DNA of 64,000 bases, taken from Mucilaginibacter sp. (GTDB lineage Bacteria; Bacteroidota; Bacteroidia; Sphingobacteriales; Sphingobacteriaceae). The DNA is taken from the NCBI GenBank assembly GCA_030445275.1, contig JAUCSE010000053.1:1-64000 (forward strand), in the 5' to 3' direction. This document shows, one piece after another, positions 1 through 10,241 of the stretch (within the stretch, counting starts at the first letter, position 1; each line of letters starts with the position of its first letter). The notes beneath the pieces are model-generated. The model was not told the DNA's origin, searched no databases, and worked only from the letters and a program-made list of their open reading frames with translations. Made by a program: the position numbers and the translations under genes.

Positions 1-396
1 CATTGATTTATTATCTGTTTTATCCTCTGCTGTAATTACTTTTCCGCTTATTGTGGTGTAAGTAATGGCCTGGGTTATTTTATTAACCACAACTTTTAAT
101 TTGCCGGTGTTAATCACTACATTTCCATCAAACTCTGTTACTGTAAAACCAACATGGGATGTCCAATTGTTATTTACAACCAGTGATGGCGATTGGGAAA
201 ACGATTTCAAAATGGTGTATTTTACTTCGATAATATCGTTACGACATACTTTTATTTTCATCAGTCCCTTATCTAGTGAAAAGCTAACCCCATCAGCTTC
301 TTTTTTATAGGATATGATATTCGCGTTAACATTTTCAGCTTTTAGCCAAAAGCCGGTCAGCAGTATTAAAAACAGGATTAATTTTTGCTTGAGCAT
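1..396 (-). CDS. GH31-like glycoside hydrolase, N-terminal fragment, truncated by the window edge
   Basis: Own minus-strand translation from ATG at 396: MLKQKLILFLILLTGFWLKAENVNANIISYKKEADGVSFSLDKGLMKIKVCRNDIIEVKYTI...NNNWTSHVGFTVTEFDGNVVINTGKLKVVVNKITQAITYTTISGK..., a signal peptide followed by a GH31 N-terminal domain-like sequence. Open to position 1; not in the ORF track. Confidence 0.65.
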   Translation of the reverse strand, partial: MLKQKLILFLILLTGFWLKAENVNANIISYKKEADGVSFSLDKGLMKIKVCRNDIIEVKYTILKSFSQSPSLVVNNNWTSHVGFTVTEFDGNVVINTGKLKVVVNKITQAITYTTISGKVITAEDKTDNKSM

Positions 397-447
397 AATT
401 TGAGTTTATATCAATTGATGTGTATCTGTGCCATTTGTAATAGTATT

Positions 448-640
448 TTATTTATGAACATCAACTGGATCGCCGTATAAAATCCCCCTGCCGTGAGCTC
501 CGACATAAACCTTTCCATACAATCGGAGACCTCCGGTGATATCGGATAACAGTCCCTTATTGGCAACGGTTACTATCTTTTTAATACCCTTATTCAATAT
601 CATTATTAGATGTGGAATTGGTTTATCGGACGGCTAAATT
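448..640 (-). pseudogene. GH74-like C-terminal remnant
   Basis: Minus-strand reading ending at TAA 448-450: ...KKIVTVANKGLLSDITGGLRLYGKVYVGAHGRGILYGDPVDVHK*. The VYVGxxGRGIxYGDP tail resembles GH74 C-termini; only about 60 codons remain open. Confidence 0.4.
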
Positions 641-1280
641 ATGTGGTTTTCTTTATTCACTACTTGCCGATATGTTTAATAATAGGTAGTTAAATGTTAA
701 TTTTTCGGTGTATCGCATGGACATTTTCTACTTTCTGGTAGTTTATAACAATTTACCCATATGCTAAGAACCATTTGCGACCTCAGCAAAGAAAGGTGCG
801 TTTTTTAAGGGATAAGTTCCGATAAGCAGACGAAGTTTAAGTTCAAATGGATTATTGCCGGCCAGCAGGAAGAAATCAGGAAACAATAAACCGAAATTAC
901 CGGGCCAAAGGAAGATTTAAAAGAGGCGAGAAAACTGGAAACCAAAGAGTTTATCAATATTGCAGATGGTTACCTGTTAAGCCTTTTAGATGTAGGCCCG
1001 CAAACGCAAGAGGCGCTGCTGCCCAACCATGGTAAGGAACTCGTTTTTTCACAGACACAAATCGTGTGGTGTTGATTGCCAAATAATCGTCCTGCCATTC
1101 TTAAAACTAAACTGAACGCCTGGATTGAGAAATAGATCATTAGCTTTGATAAACTTCCCCTTGGAGCCTGTTACCAATTGTGCGAACGTTCCGTTTTTCT
1201 AAGCCAGATAAAGTCAAATCCACAAAAAAACAGGATGCTTTGTAAAACATCCTGTCCTAACACTACCCGGTTACTATGGT

Positions 1281-2270
1281 TTATAGATTATTGCTTTGGG
1301 TATAAGTACCATGAATATTATAGTTTATACCATTTCCAGAGGCATGGTTGTTGGTCACGCTGCCGGAGCCGTTCCACGTATGGATACCGCCCTCATAATT
1401 GCTGTTGGCTGTATTGCTATCGATTGTGGCATTTGTTCCGGTAAATGAAATACCGTCCCCATGGGCACTGATGTGGTTCACGCCATTACTGCTGACGGTA
1501 TTATTCTGGATAAGTATAACATTAGGTGAATCCTGAATCAGCATGCCCGCGATCGCATTACCGGTTACTGTGTTCCCGGTTATGGAAAGGTGATTACAAA
1601 CTCCGGCCACATGTATACCCGTTCCGTAAGGAGAGCCGGTTAACAAATTGCCACTGACGGTGATGTAGGTAGATTCACGTACATAAATATTATGAAAATA
1701 TACCGACTTGCCATTATTATGTAAGTTGCAATTCAGGACACAGGCCGTATCCGCGCGTTTAAGATGTATGCCCATCCCTCCGCAGTTGGTGACCTGTACA
1801 TTGGAGATGGTGACATTTTTGAAATGATTACCTAACGCAGCGATCCAAATTCCGTTGGAGGTGGAATCGGTGGGAATACCGACAATCTTGAGATTTTGAA
1901 CCGTAAGATTTGATAGGCCTTCCTGAGCGGTAGTGATAATATTCATCGCGGTACTGGATGTGATGGTCGTGTTAGGATTACCGGCACCATTCAACGTAAC
2001 ATTTGCTTTCAGGCGGATTGACGAGGTAATCGTCCAGGTTCCGCTAGCCAGGTTAACTGTACCGCCTCCCGCCGCCGCCACATTATCTATAGCGGTTTGT
2101 ATATTTCCGCCCGACGCAACGGTTACGGTTAAGCTGTTTAACGCCAGTTTGCTTGCAGATGCGGCTTTAGGATTGCTGGTAACACCAGGATTCGAATCAC
2201 TGCTTTTTTTACAAGAGATGATTGATAACATGCAAATAGCCGCCATCAGTGAAATTAATGTCTTCTTCAT
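1281..2270 (-). CDS. right-handed parallel beta-helix lipoprotein (pectate-lyase-like fold)
   Basis: Lipoprotein signal (MLSIISCKK), 'GGNIQTAIDNVAAAGGGTVNLASGTW' start and repeated N/G-rich beta-helix coils. Confidence 0.8.
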   Translation of the reverse strand: MKKTLISLMAAICMLSIISCKKSSDSNPGVTSNPKAASASKLALNSLTVTVASGGNIQTAIDNVAAAGGGTVNLASGTWTITSSIRLKANVTLNGAGNPNTTITSSTAMNIITTAQEGLSNLTVQNLKIVGIPTDSTSNGIWIAALGNHFKNVTISNVQVTNCGGMGIHLKRADTACVLNCNLHNNGKSVYFHNIYVRESTYITVSGNLLTGSPYGTGIHVAGVCNHLSITGNTVTGNAIAGMLIQDSPNVILIQNNTVSSNGVNHISAHGDGISFTGTNATIDSNTANSNYEGGIHTWNGSGSVTNNHASGNGINYNIHGTYTQSNNL

Positions 2271-2628
2271 AATTTTTGAATTGGTTAAGTTTTATATTTG
2301 GTTGAGTAGTGTTCTGGTTGTCTTCAGTTCAGATCGTTCTATCAAAGAATATCATCCTTCACCCGAGCCATACTTAAAATCTCCGGGAAAGGCATTTTAA
2401 ACCCATGGCGTTACCTACGAAACAAAATAAAACGGACTGTCACCTATGAAAGCGAATGACAAATGCTTAAAGAGATGGCTGTTATAAGTATACTGACGCT
2501 GAATAAAAGCGGAATGCGAACTGATTGAGTTCAGAAAATTGGAAAGAGGATCGTAAACACTATATCCTAAGCATTATTCGGGCAAAACTTTTCCTTCTAA
2601 CTATCTGAAAGAGAATCAGTCATTCATT

Positions 2629-2657
2629 AGAGGGGTTTTTAAAATAGTAACCCCTCT
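2629..2657. terminator. inverted repeat / possible intergenic terminator
   Basis: AGAGGGGTT (2629-2637) and AACCCCTCT (2649-2657), 11-nt loop, between two minus-strand genes. Confidence 0.45.
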
Positions 2658-2708
2658 TTAAGATTTACTTTACAATGAACGGGAGATCATTACTCCCCGG
2701 ATAATTAG

Positions 2709-3227
2709 TTAATAAGTGTGATCAATACTGATTTGCCCACGTATCTCCCCGCCGGTGTTACTTTGGGTAATAATGGTGTAATACCATTTTCCATTCTTAA
2801 GATCGTCAAGCTCAGCAGGGCTTAAGCTTGAATTATTCCAGATAACCGTAGTGACACTATCGGTCATGTTTTTAGTTTGCCCCGTCACGATGTTCCTCGT
2901 GACGGGTCCTGTTTGGCCGTTCAGGGCCGGGCCGTAAAAATTTGCAGCTGTCATGGTGCCCGACAACCCGTACCAGCTTAATTTGATATTAAATATTTTC
3001 GAATTATTATCATAAACCGCATAAAGCCTGGCGGTTCCGGCGGATGTTCCGGCGGGCACCAATTGGGATACCGACCCATCACCGGTAAATACGGTGTGAC
3101 CTGCATCTACATAATTAGGTTCGCTAACCTTGTTGCAGCTTATAAAAATGCCTGATAGCAGACAGGTGAAAATTACGGCCGGAAAAAACAGAGGAGTTAC
3201 TTTCATTTTGATAATATCTTTTGACAC
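2709..3227 (-). CDS. CHRD-domain lipoprotein
   Basis: Lipobox-like SGIFISC; 'YAVYDNNSKIFNIKLSWYGLSGTMTAANFYGPA...GQISI' typical of CHRD domains. Confidence 0.7.
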   Translation of the reverse strand: MSKDIIKMKVTPLFFPAVIFTCLLSGIFISCNKVSEPNYVDAGHTVFTGDGSVSQLVPAGTSAGTARLYAVYDNNSKIFNIKLSWYGLSGTMTAANFYGPALNGQTGPVTRNIVTGQTKNMTDSVTTVIWNNSSLSPAELDDLKNGKWYYTIITQSNTGGEIRGQISIDHTY

Positions 3228-3236
3228 GCCTGAAGA

Positions 3237-4160
3237 TTAATTGGTGATGGTTAATGTGATCTGCCTTACCGTTTGCCTGGTAGTTGCTGAATCGGAGTTT
3301 GTTGCAACAAAAGTTACTACATAAGTACCCGGTTTTGTAAACTTATAGGAATACAGGCCTAAGGGATCGGTTTTGGTTTTAATGGCTATGCCGACATCAG
3401 GTGAGACAATTGTCGGGTCAAAGGGCCGCGATATGGCCCAATCCTCGTCGGGAGCGCTGCCAACAGCCGGAGCATTAAACGTTAAACTCGCGTTAGTCAT
3501 TATCCATTGATTAGCATTGTTTAGAATGCTTTTAATGTAAAACCCGCCATTAGAAAATGAATTGACCTGTATATAGGTAGTATCAGGAAAAAAATTCCGG
3601 AAGGTGAAGGAATTTACCACTTCCTTTCTTGGCAAATAAGTAGCCGTTGCCCCAGCAGATACATACTTAAAGGCTATATAAACCGGTTTACCCTTCTGTG
3701 TTATATCGGTGATATTCACATTGCCCGAAGCAACGGTTGAGGCACCGGTTGCAAATCTGGCGCGGCCGGATATGTCTGTCCAGGTAGCTTTTTTTATACT
3801 CGGGGAATCGATTGAGCCGGAAAAATCCGTTGACGCCAATATGGTTACGTTATTATCCGTCGTTGCCTGGGTGGAAGTACCCGGAGTAGTTGTCGTAGTG
3901 GAAAATGTCACCAGGTTTGAATCCGGAGTACGTTGTTTAATATTGGCGAAGGCATAGTTTTTATGGAGTTCACCCGAATAAAATGTGATATAATCGGGAT
4001 TGCCTGCTAAATTAAAGGTAACCGTGTCCTGCGTGGTATAAATCACGGCCCTGGTGGTAACCTTAAAATCGTTGGGCGGTTTTATGCTAACCTTGTTGCA
4101 GCCGGCTACTGCCAGAGACGCCAGGGTAACGATGAAGATAAAGAATCGATTTTTTTTCAT
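3237..4160 (-). CDS. DUF5017-like SusE/F-position lipoprotein
   Basis: Lipoprotein signal; 'TTQDTVTFNLAGNPDYITFYSGELHKNYAF' motif; directly downstream of susD. Confidence 0.65.
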   Translation of the reverse strand: MKKNRFFIFIVTLASLAVAGCNKVSIKPPNDFKVTTRAVIYTTQDTVTFNLAGNPDYITFYSGELHKNYAFANIKQRTPDSNLVTFSTTTTTPGTSTQATTDNNVTILASTDFSGSIDSPSIKKATWTDISGRARFATGASTVASGNVNITDITQKGKPVYIAFKYVSAGATATYLPRKEVVNSFTFRNFFPDTTYIQVNSFSNGGFYIKSILNNANQWIMTNASLTFNAPAVGSAPDEDWAISRPFDPTIVSPDVGIAIKTKTDPLGLYSYKFTKPGTYVVTFVATNSDSATTRQTVRQITLTITN

Positions 4161-4181
4161 TTCACTTAGGTTATGGGGGAT

Positions 4182-6206
4182 TTAATACCCTGGGTTTTGT
4201 GTAAGCAATTTGTTAAGCATCAAGTCATATGAGGGTATCGGCCAAAAAATATCCTTTGTCGAAATATTTTGGGTAGGCGCAAGTGCCAGGACTACATTTG
4301 CCGGGATCTCGTTGGCGAGGGGCTTAATTCCCGGGTAGGCAGCATTTACTCCGTTGATATCCAAAACAAGGCTTTGGATGGTTGATATTAGTATACCCCA
4401 GCGTTTAAGGTCCTGTTGTCTTAGCGCCTCAAAGCAAAGCTCACGTGATCGTTCATCCTGAATAGCTTTTCTAAACTGTTCTTTGGTTAAGTTGGGTGCA
4501 AGGTCTGGTACGATGGGCGTGGTTAAGTAAGCAGTAGCGTTAGCAGCTGCCCCGGCATAAGTAAATACCGCGCCTGTACTGGAGGCGGAGGAGGCGCCTG
4601 AAGTATTTGTCGGTGCGGTGCCTGTACTGGTACCAGCTGTGGTGACCGTATAAAGCCTCCTGCCTGATGTTACTTGTGTACCAATGGCATAGGAGGTCGC
4701 AGCCGTCCATTGATTGCCGATGCTGATGACCGGTGCGGAAGTAAAGCCACTCCCCTGCACCGTTAATAAAGGCGATACCGTATAAATTTTTGTCGATGAA
4801 TTATACGAGGTGTAAAGTGATATGGCAAGCCCGGTCCCCCCACCTGTTGTATAGGTTAATGTAGGTATCGAAGTATAACCGGTACCGGGCGTGTAACCAA
4901 TGCTATCCACAATTTTTGTAGCAGCGATCGCGCGCCTGCGTACCTGGTTGACAGCGGCGAAAGCTAATGCCGAAGGGCCGTTAACTTCGTTCTCGGCTTC
5001 GGCCTGCATCAGTAATACATCCGCATACCGCAACAAGGGAAAATTTTCACCTGAAGCCATTTGTGTGGACCTGCTTACGGCCGGTTCATACTCCCTGCGC
5101 CATTTTGCGGGCGACCTTGACCACAGCATACCTGCGGTTAAAGGGGCCTTTACGGTACCTGAGTAGGTATAGTTGGAACAATTCCAATCACGTCTGTAGT
5201 CCCCGGGCTCATAGGCGGCATATAAGCGGGGGTGCAGTTTTGCGTATCCGTACACATAACCGGTATCATAAGCGGCACCACCGGCTGAAGTGCTGCCGTT
5301 GCTGCTCGTCATGGTTACACCGACGTAGACACCAACGCCGCCGCCCGCTCCAACCGTGCCAGGAGCTTTTTGACTATAGCCGACCTCCCATATATTTTCC
5401 CTGTTGTAAGCATTTTTTGCTTCGTCAATAAACGGTTGCCTGTAATCAGAAAGTAAGGAATGCTGACCGGATTGAATTACTTTGGTTGACCAGGTTAATG
5501 CATCCGCATACCTTTTGGTATCATTTACCGGCTGGCCGGCCGCGTACAGACAGACGCGCGCCAGCATACCTTCCACTGCGGTGCGGGTAACTCTCTCAGA
5601 ATAGCCTAACGACGCGAAGGTCTGATCATAAAGCATGCCGTCAGCCGCGGTCATATCGGTAATGATCTGATCATACACCCGCTTAACGGGTGTGCGGGCA
5701 ATCTGCCCTTGTGTTGGGTCTGATGTGGCGTGCAGCTGCATCGGAACGTCTCCAAACCATTGCGCCAACATAAAATAATAATAACCTCTTAAAAATAAAG
5801 CCTCCCCCTTAGCCTTTCTTACCGTTGCCGAGTCAACCTTGCCCGCTGATGAAACATCAATATTATCCAGCAGCGTATTCGCATAGTTAATGGAGGCGTA
5901 GCAACCTTTCCAAAAGGCGGTTAATTGAGGGTCGGTTGCAACATTATTGTACTGTGTATATCCGAAATTGGTATTATAAAAGTAGGTTTCATCGGTGCCA
6001 ATGGTCATGTAGGCAGAATAAAACTGACCATAGCTTATACCGCCCTTGATATTGACATAAATACCGGATAAGGCAGCCTGTATCTGTGCATTGGACGTAT
6101 AGGCCTGCACGGGCGTTAACGTACCGGTAGGTACGGTATCCAAAACCTTTTTACATGCTGATAAAGCAGTGATGGAGATGAACAGGATAAGTAATGTGCG
6201 TTTCAT
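4182..6206 (-). CDS. susD: SusD/RagB family nutrient-binding lipoprotein with a C-terminal insertion
   Basis: Lipoprotein; SusD motifs (RGYYYFMLAQWFGDVP, LLRYADVLLMQAEAENE, DERSRELCFEALRQQDLKRWG), C-terminal LTQNPGY. Confidence 0.95.
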   Translation of the reverse strand: MKRTLLILFISITALSACKKVLDTVPTGTLTPVQAYTSNAQIQAALSGIYVNIKGGISYGQFYSAYMTIGTDETYFYNTNFGYTQYNNVATDPQLTAFWKGCYASINYANTLLDNIDVSSAGKVDSATVRKAKGEALFLRGYYYFMLAQWFGDVPMQLHATSDPTQGQIARTPVKRVYDQIITDMTAADGMLYDQTFASLGYSERVTRTAVEGMLARVCLYAAGQPVNDTKRYADALTWSTKVIQSGQHSLLSDYRQPFIDEAKNAYNRENIWEVGYSQKAPGTVGAGGGVGVYVGVTMTSSNGSTSAGGAAYDTGYVYGYAKLHPRLYAAYEPGDYRRDWNCSNYTYSGTVKAPLTAGMLWSRSPAKWRREYEPAVSRSTQMASGENFPLLRYADVLLMQAEAENEVNGPSALAFAAVNQVRRRAIAATKIVDSIGYTPGTGYTSIPTLTYTTGGGTGLAISLYTSYNSSTKIYTVSPLLTVQGSGFTSAPVISIGNQWTAATSYAIGTQVTSGRRLYTVTTAGTSTGTAPTNTSGASSASSTGAVFTYAGAAANATAYLTTPIVPDLAPNLTKEQFRKAIQDERSRELCFEALRQQDLKRWGILISTIQSLVLDINGVNAAYPGIKPLANEIPANVVLALAPTQNISTKDIFWPIPSYDLMLNKLLTQNPGY

Positions 6207-6225
6207 AAAAATCTATTTTAATGCG

Positions 6226-9200
6226 TTAAAGGGTTATTTTGGCACCAAGTGTCACCACTTTTGTTCGTGGATATGGCGAAAAATCAAAACCCGGCGTAAG
6301 GTTATTGTCGCTGTAAGTAGAAACTTCCGGATCTGGGCCAGTATAACCGGTCAAGGTCCATAAATTCTGAGCGGACGCATAAACACGTATACTTGTTATG
6401 CTCCAGCGTGCAAGCAGCCTTGGTGGTATGGTATAACCCAGCTGAATGGTTTTCAGGCGAATGTAAGAACCGTCTTCAACCACTCTGTCGGAGTAGAACC
6501 TGGTTCCCCCGGCATTTGCCCTTGGGTACAAGTTACTTGGGTTTGTAGGAGTCCAGCGGTTGGCATAGGTGGCCCACTGGTTCACGTCAACCATTCCCTG
6601 ATTGACTGCCGGGTTTGACCCGCTTTGTGGCACATTGGTTCCCCCCTCCATCTTAATTCGGTTGGCATCCAGAATCTGATTCCCGTAAGACCACTGCAAA
6701 AACACGCTCAGGTCAAAACCCTTGTATGAAAAGCTATTGGAAAGACCACCGAAATGAACAGGATACGGGTTACCGATGGTGGTATAATCCTTAGCATCGA
6801 TCACCCCATCCCCGTTTAAGTCAACGTACTTGGGGTCACCTGGTTGCGGCGAGTTTGCGGGATTGGTATTGGGGTTCGTAATGCTATTTTTCGTACCATA
6901 ATAGGGAATACCTTCCTTTAAAACATAATAGAAACCCGTCTGTCCATTGGGTATTTTGTAAAAATCATTCAATTGGTACAAACCTGCCGACTTATACCCG
7001 TAAAATTGAGCTACGGGTTGTCCCACTATAGCTATATAGTTAGGTATGTTAGCCAAATTGGCATCAAAAGCCCTGACGGTTTGCAATGACTGAGAACCAT
7101 TATTTAAGGCATCCAGTCTGTTTTTATTAAAGGATATATTAAAACTGGTTTGCCATGAAAATTGTTTGGTTTGTACATTCACGGTATTTAATGTGAATTC
7201 AAATCCCCGGTTGCTTACTTTACCGAGGTTGACAAAAGCGTTTGAAAGCCCTGTTGAATATGGCAACGCAGCATTTAACAACAAATTACTGGTCACCTTC
7301 TTATAGTAATCGACCACCAGACTCACGCGGCTGCCAAACAGGTCAAGGTCAAGACCTGCATCCGATTGTACACCGGTTTCCCATTTTAAGTTAGCGTTTG
7401 CCGTAGTGCTTACTACCTGATTATATACATTGTTTTCGTTAAACGAGTAATAGCTGGTACTAAAAACACTACCCGCGTTGGCGGTCAACTGGGACAGGTA
7501 GGCAAAATCTGTTACCCGGTTATTGCCCGTTGCACCGTAACTCAAACGCAATTTAGCGTTGTCAATCCAGGTTAATTTTTTCATGAATTTCTCCTGGCTT
7601 ATCCGCCACGCGAAGGCACCCGATGGAAAATACCCCCAGCGATTGCCGGGTGCAAACTTTGAAGAACCATCCGCCCGAAAACTTGCAGTTAACAGGTACT
7701 TGTCCATCAAACTATAATTAACCCTGCCCAAAAATGACTGCATGGCGCTGCTTGACGCACCTGAACTTACTGTATACGGCGTCCCGGATCCTAAGCCATT
7801 GATCCCAAGCGACTCGTTCGCTATATTGGTAGCGGCGAAGCCGTAACTGCTTACTTTATTGGTTTGCGTTGTAAAACCCACCAAAGCCGTAATATTGTTA
7901 TCCCGGTTTATCGCTTTATGGTATGTTAAGGTATTTTCATTCAAAAAGCTATAGTTATAGGTATTATTGCGACTGCCATTGACCCCATAAGTTTGTCCGA
8001 AGGCGGTCAGGGGGCTGCCCGAGTTCGTGAATGAGTTATGAAACTGGTAATTCTCGCCGTTTTGAATCGTTGCGCCAGCCGTAACGCGTAAAACGAAGTC
8101 CTTCAAAAACGTTACATTTACATACCCGTTTGGCGCCAGGGTACTCAGGTTACGCTCGTTAACTTCATTCAGTGTGCCTATATAGGGGTTTACCCTGTTG
8201 TTCGCCACACCGCCATTGTTAGGGTCGTTGTCTAAAACCTGGTTATTGGCATAATCGTCCGGATTTATGTTGGTATTACTACCTAAAACAGGCCGGTAGG
8301 TCCACAGGCTGGCGATAAAATTGAAGTTAGAACTGTTGACTACCGACCCCGTTGGTACATTTTGAACCGAGGGTATCTGCCCGGAGGAGTTGGTTTTAGC
8401 ATAATTGACATTTACCCCAACCTTGATAGCCTTGGTAATGTCCTGATCAAGTGTAAATCTTCCCTGATATCTTTTAAAACCACTATTGATAATTAAACCT
8501 TCCTGATTATTATAGGAACCCGATATGGTATATGCAGTTTTATCCTTTCTTGCGGAAACAGATATATAGTGATTTTGAAAAACAGGCGTGCTGTTAAAAA
8601 CCAGTTTTTGCCAGTCAATACCCTGCACATTTTTATAATCCTCCAGCGTTTTCCCATTTGTAAAATAGTAGGCATTGGCATAATAGGGGTTAATATCGTT
8701 CTGCAGCCTTACAAACTCGTAAGGGCTCAGCAGCTGCATGACCTTGGTCGGCTTCTGACCGCCGAAATAACCGTCGTAGCTAATTTGGGGCGCAGATGAA
8801 GAGCCGCGTTTAGTGGTGATGATGATAACACCGTTAGAACCCCTTGCCCCATAAATAGCTGTCGCGGATGCATCCTTTAATACTTCGATCGAAGCAACCT
8901 CAGCCGGGTTTATGGAGTTAAAGTTGGCGTCTTCCTGCGGAAATCCGTCGATAACGTATAAGGGGGCAGAGGACTGGGTTACAGAACCGACACCGCGAAT
9001 ATTAATGACCGCATTACTGCCAGGCTGCCCATCGGATGATACCACCTGAAGACCGGCAACCCGGCCGGCCAAAGCGTCGTCTATGGACTTGACGGGCGCT
9101 TTTTGCAAATCCTTGACATTAACAATACCGACAGACCCGGTAATATCCTTGACTTTTTGCTGTCCATAGCCAATAACGACTACTTCATCGAGGCTTGACG

Positions 9201-9561
9201 TATTTTCGAGCAAAGTTATGTCCACGGTTGTTTTAGCACCTATGGTCACTTCCCGCGACATATATCCAATAAAGCTGAATACCAAAACCGATTGATTACC
9301 CGGCGCACTTATGGTAAACTTTCCTCCGTTATCAGTAGTAGCCGTAGTAATTTCGCCCTTAACTTTTACTGTTACACCGGGCAAGGGGCCTTTGGCATCT
9401 TTAACTATGCCACTGACCGCTATTGTCTGCGCGAAAACAGGGTATGAACACAAAAAAAACAATATACCGGGCAATAGACACAAACGCCAAAACCACGCAG
9501 GGGGTATCGAAATTCGGTTACTATCAACATCAGTAGTTTTTGGGGTAATATTTATTCGCAT
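6226..9561 (-). CDS. susC: SusC/RagA TonB-linked outer membrane protein
   Basis: Carboxypeptidase-D-like N-domain, plug (VVVIGYGQQKVKDITGSV..., ASATAIYGARGSNGVIIITTKRG), C-terminal barrel. The track ORF starts at 9633; Met at 9561 (MRINI..., then signal peptide) is the more likely start. Confidence 0.95.
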   Translation of the reverse strand: MRINITPKTTDVDSNRISIPPAWFWRLCLLPGILFFLCSYPVFAQTIAVSGIVKDAKGPLPGVTVKVKGEITTATTDNGGKFTISAPGNQSVLVFSFIGYMSREVTIGAKTTVDITLLENTSSLDEVVVIGYGQQKVKDITGSVGIVNVKDLQKAPVKSIDDALAGRVAGLQVVSSDGQPGSNAVINIRGVGSVTQSSAPLYVIDGFPQEDANFNSINPAEVASIEVLKDASATAIYGARGSNGVIIITTKRGSSSAPQISYDGYFGGQKPTKVMQLLSPYEFVRLQNDINPYYANAYYFTNGKTLEDYKNVQGIDWQKLVFNSTPVFQNHYISVSARKDKTAYTISGSYNNQEGLIINSGFKRYQGRFTLDQDITKAIKVGVNVNYAKTNSSGQIPSVQNVPTGSVVNSSNFNFIASLWTYRPVLGSNTNINPDDYANNQVLDNDPNNGGVANNRVNPYIGTLNEVNERNLSTLAPNGYVNVTFLKDFVLRVTAGATIQNGENYQFHNSFTNSGSPLTAFGQTYGVNGSRNNTYNYSFLNENTLTYHKAINRDNNITALVGFTTQTNKVSSYGFAATNIANESLGINGLGSGTPYTVSSGASSSAMQSFLGRVNYSLMDKYLLTASFRADGSSKFAPGNRWGYFPSGAFAWRISQEKFMKKLTWIDNAKLRLSYGATGNNRVTDFAYLSQLTANAGSVFSTSYYSFNENNVYNQVVSTTANANLKWETGVQSDAGLDLDLFGSRVSLVVDYYKKVTSNLLLNAALPYSTGLSNAFVNLGKVSNRGFEFTLNTVNVQTKQFSWQTSFNISFNKNRLDALNNGSQSLQTVRAFDANLANIPNYIAIVGQPVAQFYGYKSAGLYQLNDFYKIPNGQTGFYYVLKEGIPYYGTKNSITNPNTNPANSPQPGDPKYVDLNGDGVIDAKDYTTIGNPYPVHFGGLSNSFSYKGFDLSVFLQWSYGNQILDANRIKMEGGTNVPQSGSNPAVNQGMVDVNQWATYANRWTPTNPSNLYPRANAGGTRFYSDRVVEDGSYIRLKTIQLGYTIPPRLLARWSITSIRVYASAQNLWTLTGYTGPDPEVSTYSDNNLTPGFDFSPYPRTKVVTLGAKITL

Positions 9562-9858
9562 AAATAAGAGATTAGGTAATTCTGTTAAAAAAAAGACATC
9601 ATATCGCCAATACCTCACAATTTCGGATTGCAAAAGTTAATGCTGTGGTATAAAAATGCCTGGTATAAATTGATAAATAGCCCTAAAAAAAGGGAACTAG
9701 CAGCGGATCAAGGAAAGTTGATCGTACAGAGAGCCGTAGATCAGGTAAAACTTTAAACATACATCTAATATTTAGTTTAATTAATTGGGTTATTACTGCC
9801 TTTTGCAAGACAAAAACTTAATAGTAATCAATAATTGGTCTGTCGAATATAGAAATAC

Positions 9859-9870
9859 TAAACCGGTTTA
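9859..9870. promoter_or_regulatory. LacI-type operator palindrome TAAACCGGTTTA (site 1)
   Basis: Perfect 12-bp palindrome upstream of the left susC. Confidence 0.7.
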
Positions 9871-9924
9871 CCAAAAAATACAAGAGAAAAAATCGCCGAA
9901 TTTGAATTATTGTAAATATTTTAC

Positions 9925-9936
9925 TAAACCGGTTTA
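9925..9936. promoter_or_regulatory. LacI-type operator palindrome TAAACCGGTTTA (site 2)
   Basis: Identical 12-bp palindrome 66 bp from site 1, same intergenic region. Confidence 0.7.
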
Positions 9937-10241
9937 GAGCATACAATAGTCTTAAACAATCGATTGAAATTTTTTAATTTTTGCAAGACAAAAAGCCAAG
10001 CGACAAAAGCAGAATCGGCATTTGTCAAATTGTTTAACAACAACAATTATGGGCTCCCTATTTAAATAATAAATATCTTTTTTAACTGCCTGTCAATAGC
10101 CTGGCGTAGCGCGGACCTTCTTTATCATAACCATCTTCCTCTTTTGTAAACCTGCATGGCTTTTCCTGGTTGATTGCCTAAAATTAAGGCCCCATTTCAA
10201 CACCTATTATTCAGTGTCACTACCTGTTTGCAGGCTGGTAC

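Noticed and set aside
65-310. 81-aa plus-strand ORF at the left edge
   Set aside because: Antisense to the GH31-like N-terminal fragment, which has a signal peptide and family-like sequence.
1933-2400. 155-aa plus-strand ORF
   Set aside because: Mostly antisense to the beta-helix lipoprotein and its signal peptide.
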